From Neonectria sp. B-13 (taxonomy: Eukaryota; Ascomycota; Sordariomycetes; Hypocreales; Nectriaceae), in assembly GCA_002682825.1 (NCBI GenBank), contig NOKP01000016.1:787593-851592 (forward strand): a stretch of 64,000 nucleotides of DNA, in the 5' to 3' direction. Of this stretch, positions 21,169 to 33,171 are shown in pieces (position 1 is the first letter of the stretch; each line of letters starts with the position of its first letter). Position numbers and translations under genes: made by a program. The notes below the pieces were generated by a model. It did no database searches and was not told the DNA's origin. It worked only from the letters and a program-made list of their open reading frames with translations.

Positions 21169-23262
21169 TGAGGTCCATGCTCTGGAATGGAGGTCTGCTC
21201 CCGTCTCCAGGGCAGGCTGGCTTCCCCGGCGCCGCCTCCAGCACCTCCGCAGCACCCCGCTACACCCCCTCCCAGCGCTCCCTCCCCCTCACCTGGGGCC
21301 CTGGGGGCTCCGGGCATTCTCCAGCACATCCCCGGCACAAAACACAAGCTGCCCTGCATTTCTCGATTGCTGCCCTCCGCTTTCTTTTTCTCTGCCGAGG
21401 GTGGGGCCTGACGTTTGAGGCTTGATCCATCATCGTCCCGGCTGCCACAGCCCTGTGTTCGTACAGGTACGCTCGGCGGCGGTTGTCAGCCGCCTCCGGA
21501 TCCTCCCGGCCTAGGCTTCAAATCCTTAACACTGAGATGTCAGGCATTTGTAGACTATTATGAGGTATTGCTGTGCTTCCAGCTTCCCGTGTTAGATATC
21601 GCGGAATCGGCAGCTAGCTTCTTTGCTGGCGCCTTGCTTTCTCCCGGGTCCGGACCACCGTACCGCGGTGACCCCAGCCAAGGGAAGCACAGCTTAGGCC
21701 GGTCCCGTGTTCTGTCCTGGTCTATCCTGTCCTGTCCTGTCCCGTTCTATTTCCCGGTTCTCGTCTATAGGCCATAGCCATGGGCGAGTCAGTCTGTGTC
21801 GGTCTCGAGTGTGCGTGTGCTGCAGGAATAGCCACAGAGAACCCGCCCACGAGACCCTTTTCCCCTCCGGCTCTGTCCGAGTTGGCACCACTCCCGCCTC
21901 CGTCGTGTCATGTTTCCTTCCATCCGTCCACAATCCCTTGACGGCATCTGGTCTTGACTTCGGAGATGCGCCGCCGGGGGGCGTCGGGTGTCGTGTGTCG
22001 TGACCGAGACCATCATGGTTCATCTATCGTCGACCGATGCGTGCAGCCAGCCTGGGACGCGAATGGCCCATCTGACTTCCGACCTGCCAAGGGCTGCAAG
22101 GTCAAGGGAGTGATTCCCTGGCGATCATGTTCCTCGTCCCTCATGCCCAGTGCTCACTGCCCGCTCATTCACTCTCCCCGGGTTCCCCTCTCGGTCGAGT
22201 CTTGTGTCGGTGACCGAGCCAGCGAGCGGCCTCTGCCCACCCGGCGCCAGGGACGTGGACGTGGGTCTCTGTCGCCCACGCCCGCCCACTCACACCGCCT
22301 TGCAGCACGAAGAAGTCATCAATAGCCGAATTCGCCCGCTGGAGAGAACCGGCCCAGGAAACCTCGCCCCGGAGAATTTCTTATTTTGACAGCGGGAAAT
22401 CGCCGTCACCTTGAAAGCGCCATGGGGTGCCGCAGACCCCAGATACCTCTAGTCCCGGAACCTGAATACCGGATGTCAAACTATTGAAGCTTGCCATGTG
22501 GTTGTATTAGGGATAGATCATGAAGAGTCCTGATGCATGCCATCTTGAGCACTTCACAGTATTCAATAGACGTGTTGTAAGGCCGTGTTGTGTAGCATTC
22601 ATGACTTTTTGCGTGAGTAACACGGGTCAGCAAGAGGTGGCAAATCGATGTGAGGAACAGAAGACCTGTTATCGAGATGAGCCTAAGCCGTCTTGAGAAT
22701 TCGTACTTTATGTGGTGGTGGCATTTCACGTCCAGTTGTAGCTTCCTTGCCTACTACTAAGACTACGCAGGACCAAGGCTTGAGCTCCCACAGGCAAGTG
22801 CAACTCAAGCAAGTTGCACCGATAGGCCTATCACCTCCCATCAAGTTGCGTCCTAAGGTACCTACCTACCTATTCACTTTACTAGTAACCTACCACCTCA
22901 TGGGGAATAGGCCCGTCTCTCATCCCGCGCGATATCCCAAGACTAAGGCATCAGCTGCTTTTCGCCTCAAATCACCTCAACCACGACGTCACCGTCAAAT
23001 CTCACATCTCCTTATGACCATCTTGTCTCTCTCCCCACTTCCCACTTCACCTCGCCTCTTCCAAGTCTTATAGCCTGTCCAATCCCGGGCTCCCCGGGAA
23101 CCCTCTTCACACTCGGTTCAGGCAACAACCCATTAATCTCCTTCTTGTTCAGTCCATGCCGAGGCCGTAAAAGGCCCCCGACAACGCCAATCCCTCACCG
23201 TTCCTGACATCATACCACGGTTACGCGCATACTTCGGCGCTGCTTGGAGAGCTGACGCATGT

Positions 23263-24712
23263 TCAATCCCTGGAGTAGAAGCGCATCTCTGCACCGCCGA
23301 CATCGAAGACTGCCAGAACGTTTTGGAGGAACACATCACCTAGGATGTACGGCCCGGGCCCTCCACTGGAGATACCACAAGCACATAGCCCCGTCAGCGG
23401 ATCAACGAGGTCCTGGTAGATCAAATCGGCCCGGTTAATCCAAAACTTGACCCCCGAAATTATAACTGCGAACCGTGGTGCGATGGCGTCGCAAGGCACG
23501 AAATACGCCCCCCATTGATAGAGGTACATTGCACGAGGCTCGAAAGCAGCGGCGATCGCCTCGGCAAGAGCTATCCCAAAATCAGCATCAAGTAGTGACG
23601 GTAGGTACAGTTATCTTTACGAGGAGGGAGATGCATCATGGTGGTTCCCGTATCGACAATGTAGGGATACTTGGTTGTATCCGTGGTGAGCCCCCACACC
23701 ACACCATCTGGGATAATCGTATAGAACGAATACTTCCAGGCTGTTTCTTCCTGGTCAACCAAGTTCGCCTGATGGCCTCGTCAGCGGTTGCGAATGACAG
23801 CCGAGCAACTGGACAATGGCATACAATGATGAGGTCAGTGGACGCTTTGGACTCATGATTCCACAACCTGGGAGGCAGTCCTCCCCAAGTCAGGATTCCG
23901 CTACTCGAGTTACGCATGATTGCCACACTAAAGACGGGGTCAATTTTTCCTTGAGCAATTGCCCTCGTTAGAAACGGTGTGTATGGAATGGCAGTCCAAG
24001 GCTCTTCCTCGCCCACTTGGCCATAGTACGCACTCGTTATGGACGGATAGGCGAGGCCAAGAATGCCGACGGTGACGTTGTTACCGTGCCAGTAGGTCTT
24101 ATTGGCGAGGCCAACCTGCTGCTCGGTCACGACCAAGCCGCCGCATGAGATATCCGACCGCCCCATAGGGCCAGAAACAATCTCGCCTGATCCGTACGAG
24201 AGAAAGAAGTGCACTCCTTCGACTTCACCGTGTCCAAATTCGCGGATATGGGGGTTGCCAAAAGCACATGCAGCTTGCGCATGTCTGTTTCCCAAGGCGT
24301 CCTCGCACCTGAACCCCGACCGAGCCGCCCATGTGTCGGAACTCCCCGTGTCAAATAGAAGCCAGACTGGCGTATCATCCCACCCGCACTGGATGGCATA
24401 CTGCGTTGAGAAATCACCCACGGTGGATATGTTCTGGGACTTTCCAGGCAATGCGATGCCGGCTCGTGTAAGTGCGGAAACGCCAGGACGTCCGTGAATC
24501 TTGGTCTTTGCTTTGAGATTCTCAAGGCGAGAGAAACGCAGACTAGTGCGGTCAGGGGTAGGATGTGAGATCGCCTTGGCTCTCTCGAAGGTGATGCCAT
24601 TCATAGGCATTGCCAGATCCCAGTCTGCGTGTTTCACCCCAGCCCTAGGAATTCCTGCCAAGGCAGGACAAACGAAGACAAAAAGAGAAGTTAAAGAAGT
24701 TCTCAAATTCAT
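23263..24712 (-). CDS. Secreted pepsin-like aspartic protease (family A1)
   Basis: Exons are 24712-23825, 23768-23621 and 23570-23263, giving 447 residues. Introns of 56 and 50 nt are GT-AG. An N-terminal signal peptide (MNLRTSLTSLFVFVCPALAG) is followed by a likely prosegment of about 80-90 residues. The two catalytic aspartates lie in LFDTGSSDTW (about residue 145) and IVDTGTTMMH (about 335). The flap region has LSYGSGEIVSGPMG. The C-terminal lobe ends with PYILGDVFLQNVLAVFDVGG, the usual closing motif of the family. No GPI-anchor tail is visible, so secretion into the medium or delivery to the vacuole is likely. The first donor lies past the WGGLPP motif; an earlier GT there puts exon 2 out of frame. 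Confidence 0.9.
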
Positions 24713-26963
24713 GGTAACAAATGTTGGGGTGATTTGCGGCTCCTTGATCGAGTTCCGGTATAATGGAGGAATTCTCCCGAAGCTTGACGCCGAGAGCTTT
24801 CGCCAGGTATTTCAGATGAAGTTCCAAAGCGCCGATGTTGCGGCAGGTCATAGAATCGAACCAAGAATCCCGAGTCTCCTTGACGGGCGGTGGTGTGGCG
24901 CCTGTTTGCTGGACCAATTCGGAAAAGGAGCACACAAAGCATGTCCGGAAGGAAGAAATGCAGGGGGAGATTCAATTCTTCTACGATTTGTATAAAATTG
25001 ACGGCCTCGGGATATCTTAGGGACGATTAGAGTATCAGGACACGAGATTCAAACCCCGAACGGTGAGGTTTCTGTGTCTGTGAACCCGTGTGAGGCAGCA
25101 ACTTCTCTCGTGGGTTTCATCCCAACGGCTTTGCAACCTAGGTGTCGCACGATATTTACGAGCAAAGAACGGTTGTCGATACGACTGTCGGTGGGCTTGG
25201 AATGGGACAGATTAACAGCGACCCTCGCATCTTCTCATTCTCACCTTAGGTGTAATAAGGATATCCGGCTTCTAGAAGCTTCAGCACATGATCTTCCGAC
25301 CTCCGACCATTCAAAAGCTGCCAATCGTGTGCCCAAGACCTCGCTTTCTTTTCTTTTCCATTTTCACCGGTAGGTTGAACATGTTTTACCACTTCGGCTC
25401 GTTGCGTGTTCCTCAGCATACTTAATGTGACTCGGTTGTGCTTCAACGGTCACTGATGCTACCATGTCACGAGCGAAGCAAACCATGCGACATCTAACAG
25501 AAGGTCCCAAACAGCCTACAAAGCTGCGGATAACAAGGCAAAAACTTGTTGAATTGGCGAAAATCGGCACGTGGAAATGTCATGATATTCAGTCACGTAA
25601 GCGCCAAACTCCAAGTTTCGCTCATGTTACCTCGTCTGACAAACCGCTTGAGGCTTGGCCCTATCTTACGGTTACATTCGTCAATCTACATTGCGCTCTG
25701 CTGCACTACAACCGTCAGACAGAGATTGATTGGCCTCTGGCTTGGCGCCACTGAAATGCTTCCCTCGCCTGACAGCCGGCTTGTGTAAGTCTGGATGTAA
25801 CGAGTTCGTCAAGATATCTTCGCAGATTGGCCTACCCATAGAGCAACACCACCGACGGCTTGCCAGACCACGATGACACGTTCATTCGTCGGTCGCTCAA
25901 AGTCAAGTGCACCCACGTGCAAGACGTAATCGGGCCTTTGTCGACTCTGAACGATGGCAAGCATTGGCTCGGTGCAGCGATGGCTGACAGCCTTCTTGGA
26001 AACGGCTGCCTGGACCTGGATTAACAGGGGCCAGTGAGTTTATCTTGTTCCTGCGCTGGTGTGATGCTGATGAATTTGGTGAATGGCGGCTGGCAATCTC
26101 ACAGCTTACTAGTATGTTGGGGTGGTGGTGGCCAAGCCTAACACAGCCACCGTCGGTTGTTTCTTGGAGCAAGCGCTGACCCGCCACGACCCGCCCGTCA
26201 TCATTAGATATTTGTGTAGGGGGCGCCAATGCGAATATACTCGTTTAGACGAGCATACATTAGAGAAGGTGTTTGAGGCGGTTCTGGTCGACGGCGGCGG
26301 CAGTGTCCAATGTTACCACATTTAGAAGACGGCGCGAGTGGCAACTTGACTCGACCGACTGCTGACCAGACGCCCGTCGGAGCACACTAGCTGGGGGCGA
26401 AGCACACGAAAGACTTAGGTCAAGCAATTACCAAGCGGATCGGCTCAGCCCTACATCGCACTGCGGTGGAGGTTGGAGATGCCGGGCACGCATCGGCTCC
26501 GTGCTGTGGGTTAACAAGATGATGCTCCGCCTGATGGCTTTATTCGACCTGCCTATTGGCGCCGCGTCTCTGGGAAAGGCGGGCATCCCAACTCGAGAGA
26601 CGCTATGCTAGGGGTGTATTGGGCCAAAATCTCGCGTCAGATTCAAGTAAGCGGGTTCTGGTAAGCCGATATCTACTATGTAGATGGCGGCCCCGAAGGG
26701 GATGGCGATGCCAATGGGATAGGAAGTCGGTCATGGATCTCCCTGGTGAGAAGGGTCCATGTATAGTATAGACAAGACCCTCATCTTCAGCCTATATATA
26801 GTCCATCTTGCCAGTCCTCTGCTTCCACGCCCTCATCCCTGGAGCATTCTCCTCACCGGCGTTTTACCAACATCAGGTATTCTTGTTGTTCCCCCTTTCT
26901 TGCTCCATAATCATTCCTTCATACCAAGTCCCGGTTCCTTTGTAACGCTCACACAATTACAAC
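24713..26963. promoter_or_regulatory. Divergent intergenic region of protease and glycosyltransferase genes
   Basis: This 2.25-kb stretch has no supported gene. It includes CACGTG in CCCACGTGC near 25913-25921 and several short frames without motifs. The last 200 bp form the promoter of the glycosyltransferase, with a TATA box at 26793-26800 and a C/T-rich leader. Confidence 0.5.
26793..26800 (+). promoter_or_regulatory. TATA box of the glycosyltransferase gene
   Basis: TATATATA lies 164 bp before the start ATG at 26964, with a pyrimidine-rich leader between. A clear TATA box fits a regulated rather than a housekeeping gene. Confidence 0.55.
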
Positions 26964-28370
26964 ATGGCCGCTCTCAACCCCGTGACCACCCTGGCCAAGG
27001 ACATCGAGAAGACCACCATGATCGACTCGAGCTCGGCCGAGAAGCCATACCTCGTCTTCGCCGCCGCGCCCGCCGATGGCCACACCATCCCGCCATCCAG
27101 AATCGCGGCCGAGCTCGTCAAGCGCGGTTACGAGGCCACCTTCATCGGCGGCGAGCAGTTCGAGGGCATGCTCCGGGCCACAGGCGTCGACTTCGTGCCC
27201 ATCCCCAGCATGTTTACCCCCGCCATGCTCGAGGAGCGCAGCGCCATCCCGGCCGGCATCCCGCGGCTGCTGTATGACATGAAGAACATCTTCCTCGGCA
27301 AGACGCCCGAGCGGTGGGAGCTCCTCAAGAGCGTGCTCGAGCGAATTCGTGCCGAGAAGCCCGGCCGCGAGATCATCGTCGTCAACGAGACCCTGTTCAT
27401 GGGCGCCAACCCGCTCGTCCTCGGCGCTCCGCTGCCCAAGGGCTTCGCCACGCGGCCCCGGGTCATCAGTCTGCACGCCGTGCCGTACATGGCATCGAGC
27501 ATCGACACGGGCCCTATCGGCCCCGGCCTGCCCCCGGACGCGTCCGAGTCCGGCCGCGCGAGGAACCAGCTCCTCAACCATATGATGGTGGCCGGGCCCT
27601 TCTCCGAGCTCATCGTCGAGCAGGACCAGATGCTCAAGAGCCTCGGCACGACCAAGGCGCTCACACCCGAGGTGCCCTTTCACCACTGGATGCTCATGCA
27701 CGACACGATCCTGCAGCTGTGCCCTCCCAGCCTCGAGTACCCGCGCTCCGACATGCCCTCCCACGTGAAGTTCGCTGGCTGTCCGACGCCCCGGCCCATC
27801 GCAGCCGGCTTCAAGTACCCTGAGTGGTGGGCGGAAGTGACTCGCGGCGACCGCAAGATCGTGACAGTGACGCAGGGCACTGTGGCCACCGACTACTCGG
27901 ACCTAGTGATCCCGTCAATCGAGGCCCTCGCCAACCGCGACGACCTCCTTGTTGTCGCGATCCTAGGCCACCGCGGCGTCAGTCTGCCCGCGGACATCAG
28001 CATCCCGGCCAACACGCGGGTGATCGACTACCTGCCGTACGACGTGTTGCTGCCGCACTCATCGGTCTTCGTAATGAACGCGGGCTACGGCGGCTTCCTG
28101 CACGGCGTGACGAACGGGGTGCCGATGGTGCTGGCGGGCGAGAGCGAGGACAAGCCGGAGATTGCGATGCGCGGCTCGTGGAGCGGCGTGGCGGTCAACC
28201 TGCGGACGGGCCGGCCGAGCCCCGCGGCCGTGCTGGCGGGCGTGGATCGGGTGCTTGGCGACGAGAGCTTCAAGACGCGCATCGAGGAAGTGCGGCGCGA
28301 GAACGAGGCGCTGAGGGTGTTTGATGTGACCGAGAGGGAAATCCTGGCGTTGCGCGAGGTGAAAGTCTGA
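26964..28370 (+). CDS. GT1-family UDP-glycosyltransferase, intronless
   Basis: This is a single exon of 468 residues; the ATG at 26964 is in a good context (AACATGGCC). It resembles GT1 enzymes of the MGT/UGT type, which move a sugar from a nucleotide donor to a small lipophilic acceptor. The N-terminal domain starts near residue 29 with a Rossmann strand and the ADGHTIPP motif, where His is the place of the catalytic base. The C-terminal donor-binding domain has VTQGT (about 302), the hydrophobic strand VVAILGH, VIDYLPYDVLLPHSSVFVMNAGYGG and GVPMV. The classical HGG start of the donor motif reads NAGYGG here. There is no membrane tail, so it is probably cytosolic. The gene is strongly GC-rich at third codon positions, unlike most neighbours. 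The acceptor is unknown and no biosynthetic genes are adjacent. Confidence 0.85.
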   Translation: MAALNPVTTLAKDIEKTTMIDSSSAEKPYLVFAAAPADGHTIPPSRIAAELVKRGYEATFIGGEQFEGMLRATGVDFVPIPSMFTPAMLEERSAIPAGIPRLLYDMKNIFLGKTPERWELLKSVLERIRAEKPGREIIVVNETLFMGANPLVLGAPLPKGFATRPRVISLHAVPYMASSIDTGPIGPGLPPDASESGRARNQLLNHMMVAGPFSELIVEQDQMLKSLGTTKALTPEVPFHHWMLMHDTILQLCPPSLEYPRSDMPSHVKFAGCPTPRPIAAGFKYPEWWAEVTRGDRKIVTVTQGTVATDYSDLVIPSIEALANRDDLLVVAILGHRGVSLPADISIPANTRVIDYLPYDVLLPHSSVFVMNAGYGGFLHGVTNGVPMVLAGESEDKPEIAMRGSWSGVAVNLRTGRPSPAAVLAGVDRVLGDESFKTRIEEVRRENEALRVFDVTEREILALREVKV

Positions 28371-30747
28371 TAGTCTTTGGGTCAAGGACAAATAGATAGC
28401 GATGCGTCGGAAGGCATATTTCGGATTGGAATTTGGAAGCGCAGGTGTTATGTTATAAGGAAAAGCGATAGTAAATTCATAATGAAGAATGAGTTCGTTT
28501 GTTGATAGATTGGTGAAGCCTCTTGCAGTCCTAGAAAACTTACCTTGCCCGCTGAATGGTCAAGTAGATATTTGGGCTTTGACTTATAGCTTGAATGTTC
28601 GCGAGCCGTAGTACTGGACGATGTAATGGAAGATGCGCCTAGTCAAGGAGAGACTAGCCAAGCGCGTTTTCGGAACTAGTATCATGCTTATGCTTGATCA
28701 ATACCCAAAGTGCGTCGAAGTTTCCCCTTTGCATAGGACTAGTTCCATCATCACATGGAGCAGCAGAGCGGCGATTATGAGGTGGTGCTAATTAGAAGTA
28801 CCTACTAGTCCTGTTGAGTGGAAAATTGACTACCTACCTACTTGGGTTCCCACCGACTGTCAAACGTAGTACCGATTTCGAAGGACGCATTGACAGGACA
28901 CGGCAGATGTGATACATTATGTGATTACCGGGCTCCAGTCGCTTTGATTCACTTCTTCTTCTTCTCTCATGACGACTGCTGCTTGTTCAGTTTCCGTTCG
29001 GCGTTTCTTCCCCTCAGCAAGGGAGGCTGAGGCTGGAAGTGATATGTAAATTGTGACTGATTCTGGGCAGGACAGTGCTTAAGACATTGGCTGAGCGGGT
29101 GTTGGAGCTGAGAGGCTTAGATGCTGATCTGTCACATTGACAGCAAAGTACGTTTACTTTCAACATTGCTTACTATGTACAAAGGACTATGTACAAAGGA
29201 CAATGACAATACGCCCATCCCGAATACCGTCATACAGGAAAGAAAAAAAAAGAAACCGGCACTGCGTCTTCCCCAGACTTTCGTCGGCACGGTCCAAAAG
29301 TTGGGACGAGGGATCCTGCATCAAGTCACTATGCCGATGAGCCGGGGGCAGTGGGAGGGAAAATGGACGGAGAACGGGCGATTTCGGGCGGGTGGCCAAG
29401 AGGCAGCGATCGTCATAAACGGCGTAGGCGACAAGTGATGGGTGGTCGCTATTGGCGCGATCAGAGCTTGCGGGAAGGGGAGGGGTGCGCAGCTAGCTAG
29501 GATCGCAGCTGTCTGTGATGGAGAGAGCTGTGTCTCGAGTCTAGACTTGTCCATTCGAGGACCTGCCAGCGCAAGGTTCAGCGAAGTTCCTTGCTTAGTA
29601 GGGTTGTTGATGAATGTTGACGTTGGCGGCTGATGTTGGCCGGTGGTCGAGATCCTAAACTTATACATCCGTCGAGGTGGACTAACACGTGCAATGTCCC
29701 TCGAATCCTTCCATGTTTAAGGTAACTAGCTATACATGTCTCCTCGGTATTAGATACCTTGCCCTCATCATTCCATTCTCCATCTCATTTACTTTTCTCC
29801 CTTCTCTTCTCTCCTTCCCCCGCGACATGCGCCAGCCCAGAGAGACACCTAAAAGCGGTGACGCAGAAAAACCACACGTAAAAACCACACAACGACAACG
29901 CACCACACAAGCAAATAAAAAAAGGCCACGGCCGTCTACGATCGGCCCCTCGCGCCGCGTTAGCACGACGCCACGCCCCCCCGGCCTAGCCTCATCTTTG
30001 CTGCTCTGCCGGGGCCGTCGGTGGTGCATCTCGTCTGCGGACACACGGGCGCCGTTGAGTGTGGGCGGATAGTTACATCCTCTACTCCGAAATGCACGCA
30101 CTAGACCTACATGGCGGTCGGTTCATTTGGTCTGCCTGCGAAGGCTGGAGATCCGATTTTGCGAGCAAGAGACTCTCTCCTCATCTCCTTGCCTCCTTGC
30201 TTTGCTTCGCCTTGGTAGCCCCCCCCGCCTCTATCCCTGCTTTGGGCGAGAGAAAGCAACAAGACGGGAGTGACAGCCAGAGACACGGTGACAGTGACAG
30301 CTAGAGACATGGTGACAGCGACAGTTCACGGCACGTAGTGGCCGCTAGCTACATTTCCACGCCCTATCCTCCAATCCCGAGATTGTGGGCGGCACGCAAT
30401 CGCCCGATTGCAAATTGTACGTCATTGGTACATGTCCAAACTGGAGGTGAAGAGTCTGGTTGTAATAGGGACCTCAGTCAAAGTGCCGCCCTGGCCGCCC
30501 AGCCATGCAACTTTCCAACATTCCCGCCATTCACTCTCTCTGACCTAAGCTACTTACCGTCCCGAATGTATGCCCATGCAACACTAGAGAGGCGCCATCT
30601 GCGCCCCCTTGCTGCAATATATCCACCTTCAAGTCGCCCTGTTACCCATTTGATCGATCCCGCTCTCCTTCTTTTCTACCTCGACGTGTAGCTCTCCCTC
30701 TCCTTCTCTCCGCCCTCCCTCCTCATCCCATCACCGGCCATGATATC
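28371..30747. other. Gene-poor 2.4-kb interval
   Basis: No supported gene. The left end is 3' sequence of the glycosyltransferase and the right end is the promoter of the membrane-protein gene, with a C/T-rich leader at 30660-30730. An imperfect repeat built on GTGACAG and AGAGACA lies at about 30268-30325. Open frames here are short and without motifs. Confidence 0.5.
30268..30325. repeat. Imperfect GTGACAG/AGAGACA tandem repeat
   Basis: Two units of about 27 bp, each made of GTGACAG, a CAGAGACA or TAGAGACA block and GGTGACAG, follow each other with few changes. They lie 420 bp before the membrane-protein gene. No role is known. Confidence 0.6.
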
Positions 30748-32142
30748 ATGACCGGCACGCTCGTCCCGCCGTGGTATAGTGCCGACAAGCCCTCGTGCGA
30801 TGATCTAGTCATCGTGAGCGTCGTCTGGGGCCTGTCGCTGGGGCTCTCCGTCTTCGGAGTCATCCGCGCCGGCAACCAGACCTATCACCAGTGGAAGCGT
30901 ACTCGCAGGGTCACGGCGTACATGGCCTTCATCTGGATTGAGCTGATCGCGAGCACCGTCATGGGAGGCATCGGATGGGGGCATGTGTACGGGACTGTTC
31001 CGTCCAGGTGAGTTGTGTGGCCCTCCCGACTCTTGTTGACGTATGGCTAACAGATACACTTGGATAGCTTCGAGTTCTTCTTCTTCATCAGTACGAAACA
31101 CCAACTCCAACACCAACACCACCTCCTCTCCCTCCGCTTTCTCTAACAGGTGCAACAGTCTTCTTATGGATCTTTCAAATCCACTGCATCATGCAAATCA
31201 TCATCAACCGCATCGCCCTCCTCGCCGTATCCCCCTCCACCGCCCGCCGACTCCGTTGGGGCGTCTTTGGCATCCTCGCCGTCATCAATCTCTCGGTCGG
31301 CTCCGTCTGGATCCCTGCGCGCCTGCAGATCAGCCCGGCTTGGATCCACGTCAACGATATCTACGACCGCCTGGAAAAGGCCCTCTTCGCCGTCATGGAC
31401 GTCGGCCTCAACCTCTACTTTGTCTACCTCGTCCGCTCCTCCCTGATTGAGTACGGCCTGACCAAGTATGTCGTGCTGTATCGGTTCAACCTGGCCATGG
31501 TTGTCTTGTCTCTGACCATGGATGTGAGTCTCGACGCCTGGAAAGACCAAGGAGGTCGGTCTTTGGTCCTAGCTGACTGTTGAAAACAGATCCTCATCAT
31601 TGCGATGATGTCCCTGAACAACAACTTCCTGTGCGTATAAACCATGCCTGGTCAAGGTTGTCTACTAACAACCGGGCAGATACGTCATCTTCCACCCCCT
31701 CGCCTACCTCGTCAAGCTCCACATCGAACTCTCCATGGCCGACCTCATCGCCAAGATCGTCAAGGCCGCCGGCAGCGACCTCACCTGCAACTGCACCTGC
31801 CACCCCAGCAACGTTCATCCCTTAGTCCATGACCTGTCTGTCCAGCCGCGATACCGTGTCCCCGTCAAACCCGGCCGCATCGCCTCCCTTCGTGATCGCA
31901 TCCGCCGTCCCTGGCCCGCGCCGCTAGGCATCTTCCGCCGTGAGGGCGACGAAGAAGTCCCGCATACTTTGCCCAGGAGCAGTACCGGTCTGCGCATGTT
32001 GCCTCGGACCGAAGAGCTCCCCTGGCAGTCGCACTCGTGCGCATCACACCCGTTGCGCAAGGACTCGGGATATGGATTATCGAGCCTGACGAGTTCGACG
32101 GTGCAATCGAGCACGAGGAAGAGTGACGACCACCAAGACTGA
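30748..32142 (+). CDS. Multi-pass integral membrane protein (fungal orphan family)
   Basis: Exons are 30748-31007, 31068-31090, 31150-31523, 31590-31630 and 31680-32142, giving 386 residues with all introns GT-AG. Exon 2 is only 23 nt, and exon 4 is 41 nt. About seven hydrophobic segments are visible: near residues 20-40 and 55-80, then from about 88, 123, 165, 200 and 220. The layout is like that of fungal seven-helix membrane proteins, with the N-terminus outside. There is no CFEM domain and no Lys in a retinal-like setting, so it is neither a typical PTH11 receptor nor a typical rhodopsin. The last 150 residues are hydrophilic, with a short cysteine group (CNCTC). They are probably cytoplasmic. 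The function is unknown; a sensor role would be a guess. Confidence 0.82.
31068..31090 (+). other. 23-nt micro-exon
   Basis: This exon encodes FEFFF plus the flanking split codons and is bounded by GGATAG before and GTACGA after. Its removal would shift the frame and break a membrane segment. Confidence 0.65.
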
Positions 32143-33171
32143 CGACGATGCGATCCGCAACTCGAGACAATCGACGAGCACACGACGTCCGACTACGGGT
32201 GTGCCACCGCCTGAGAGACCCCGACTGCGCATATCTCACCGTTCATACAAGTCTAAAGCATTGGCGTCCGCGTGAGCCAGCGCCATCCAAGCCACCCACG
32301 CCACTAAAGGAGGCGGGTGGCCGACAGCCAGGGCAAGCCTTCCCCGGTCTGGCCTAAATACCGAGGTTCAATGCGGTGGTTGGTCACCCGACGAGCGCCC
32401 CAAAGCGCCGCGTCAATGGCGGTCCTCGAAACGGGAGGGGAAGGCTAGTGACACGCCCAAAACTCCCGCAAACCAGGGCGCAACTCGTCGACCACAAAAA
32501 TACGTTTGGGATTGATACTGGGGGGAAGTTGCAGTGAAGTTCTAATGGCAGCGCTCCTGCTGTCCGCTGTGCCTCATCCGCGCAGATCCGGGCATACCCC
32601 GGCAGACGGCCCCACCTAATTCGGCTTGTTACCCCGGAGTCCTGTCCTGCATCCCCGCAATCCCCACCAACACCGCAACCCTCCCAGCGATTTACCGCAG
32701 CTGTCAAGGTTGATCCCGTCGGAGATTATCGCCGCCATGATTCCAGTATAGTGAACAGGCATGGGGCATGTGCCTCGTACAAATACGTTATCTTTTACAG
32801 ATGTATCCGCGCATGGTTCACTCCAAGCCGTAAGTTGCCTTACCTTTCAATATCGTCTTCCAAAGGTGCTGATCCCTCTCCCTAGATGTCCAATCCTTGT
32901 CGCCCTGTTCGACTTGGAGAATTAAGTTTGACACGTTCATCTTGGAAACCAAAAAATAAACGATGGGTTGAAACAGGTCCTGGTCAGTAAGAAGGCCATC
33001 AGCCTGTTCCAGTGCATCACGGTTGGCGTGACCAGCATCACAAGCCAATGGTCCAATATCTTACAACGGAGCTTCAATCTAAAATCGTCGAAATCACAAT
33101 ATATTATTAAAACTATAAGTGCTATGTCCTGTATCCGTACATGCCGGCAATAAAACGCAACATGTTGTTTA
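32143..33171. other. Convergent 3' intergenic region
   Basis: This is 1 kb between the 3' ends of the membrane-protein gene (+) and the secreted-protein gene (-). It shows short frames without motifs and nothing else that I can support. Confidence 0.5.

Larger units (their letters stand above)
19629..23262. other. Gene-free 3.6-kb interval rich in simple repeats
   Basis: I find no supported gene. Open frames over 20602-21448 are GC-rich, low in complexity and occur on both strands of the same bases. The part near 19629 is the promoter of the PFKFB gene, and the part near 23262 is 3' sequence of the protease gene. Repeats: (GT)n, an AAG/AGG purine tract, CAGT tetramers, GTCCGCT heptamers and CCTGT pentamers, each listed or noted here. 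Confidence 0.5.

Noticed and set aside
20609..21244. 211-codon minus-strand open frame in the repeat-rich interval
   Set aside because: GC-rich sequence with a simple-repeat part (Thr-Asp-Ser-Gly-Gln runs from the GTCCGCT repeat). Other frames over the same bases are equally open, and no motif is seen.
24835..24880. GGTTCGATTC on the minus strand, like a tRNA B box
   Set aside because: No A box at the proper distance and no cloverleaf or acceptor stem could be paired around it.
26949..27764. 271-codon minus-strand frame over the glycosyltransferase
   Set aside because: It is an antisense shadow made by the extreme third-position GC bias. Its His/Gly/Asp-rich composition has no family resemblance.
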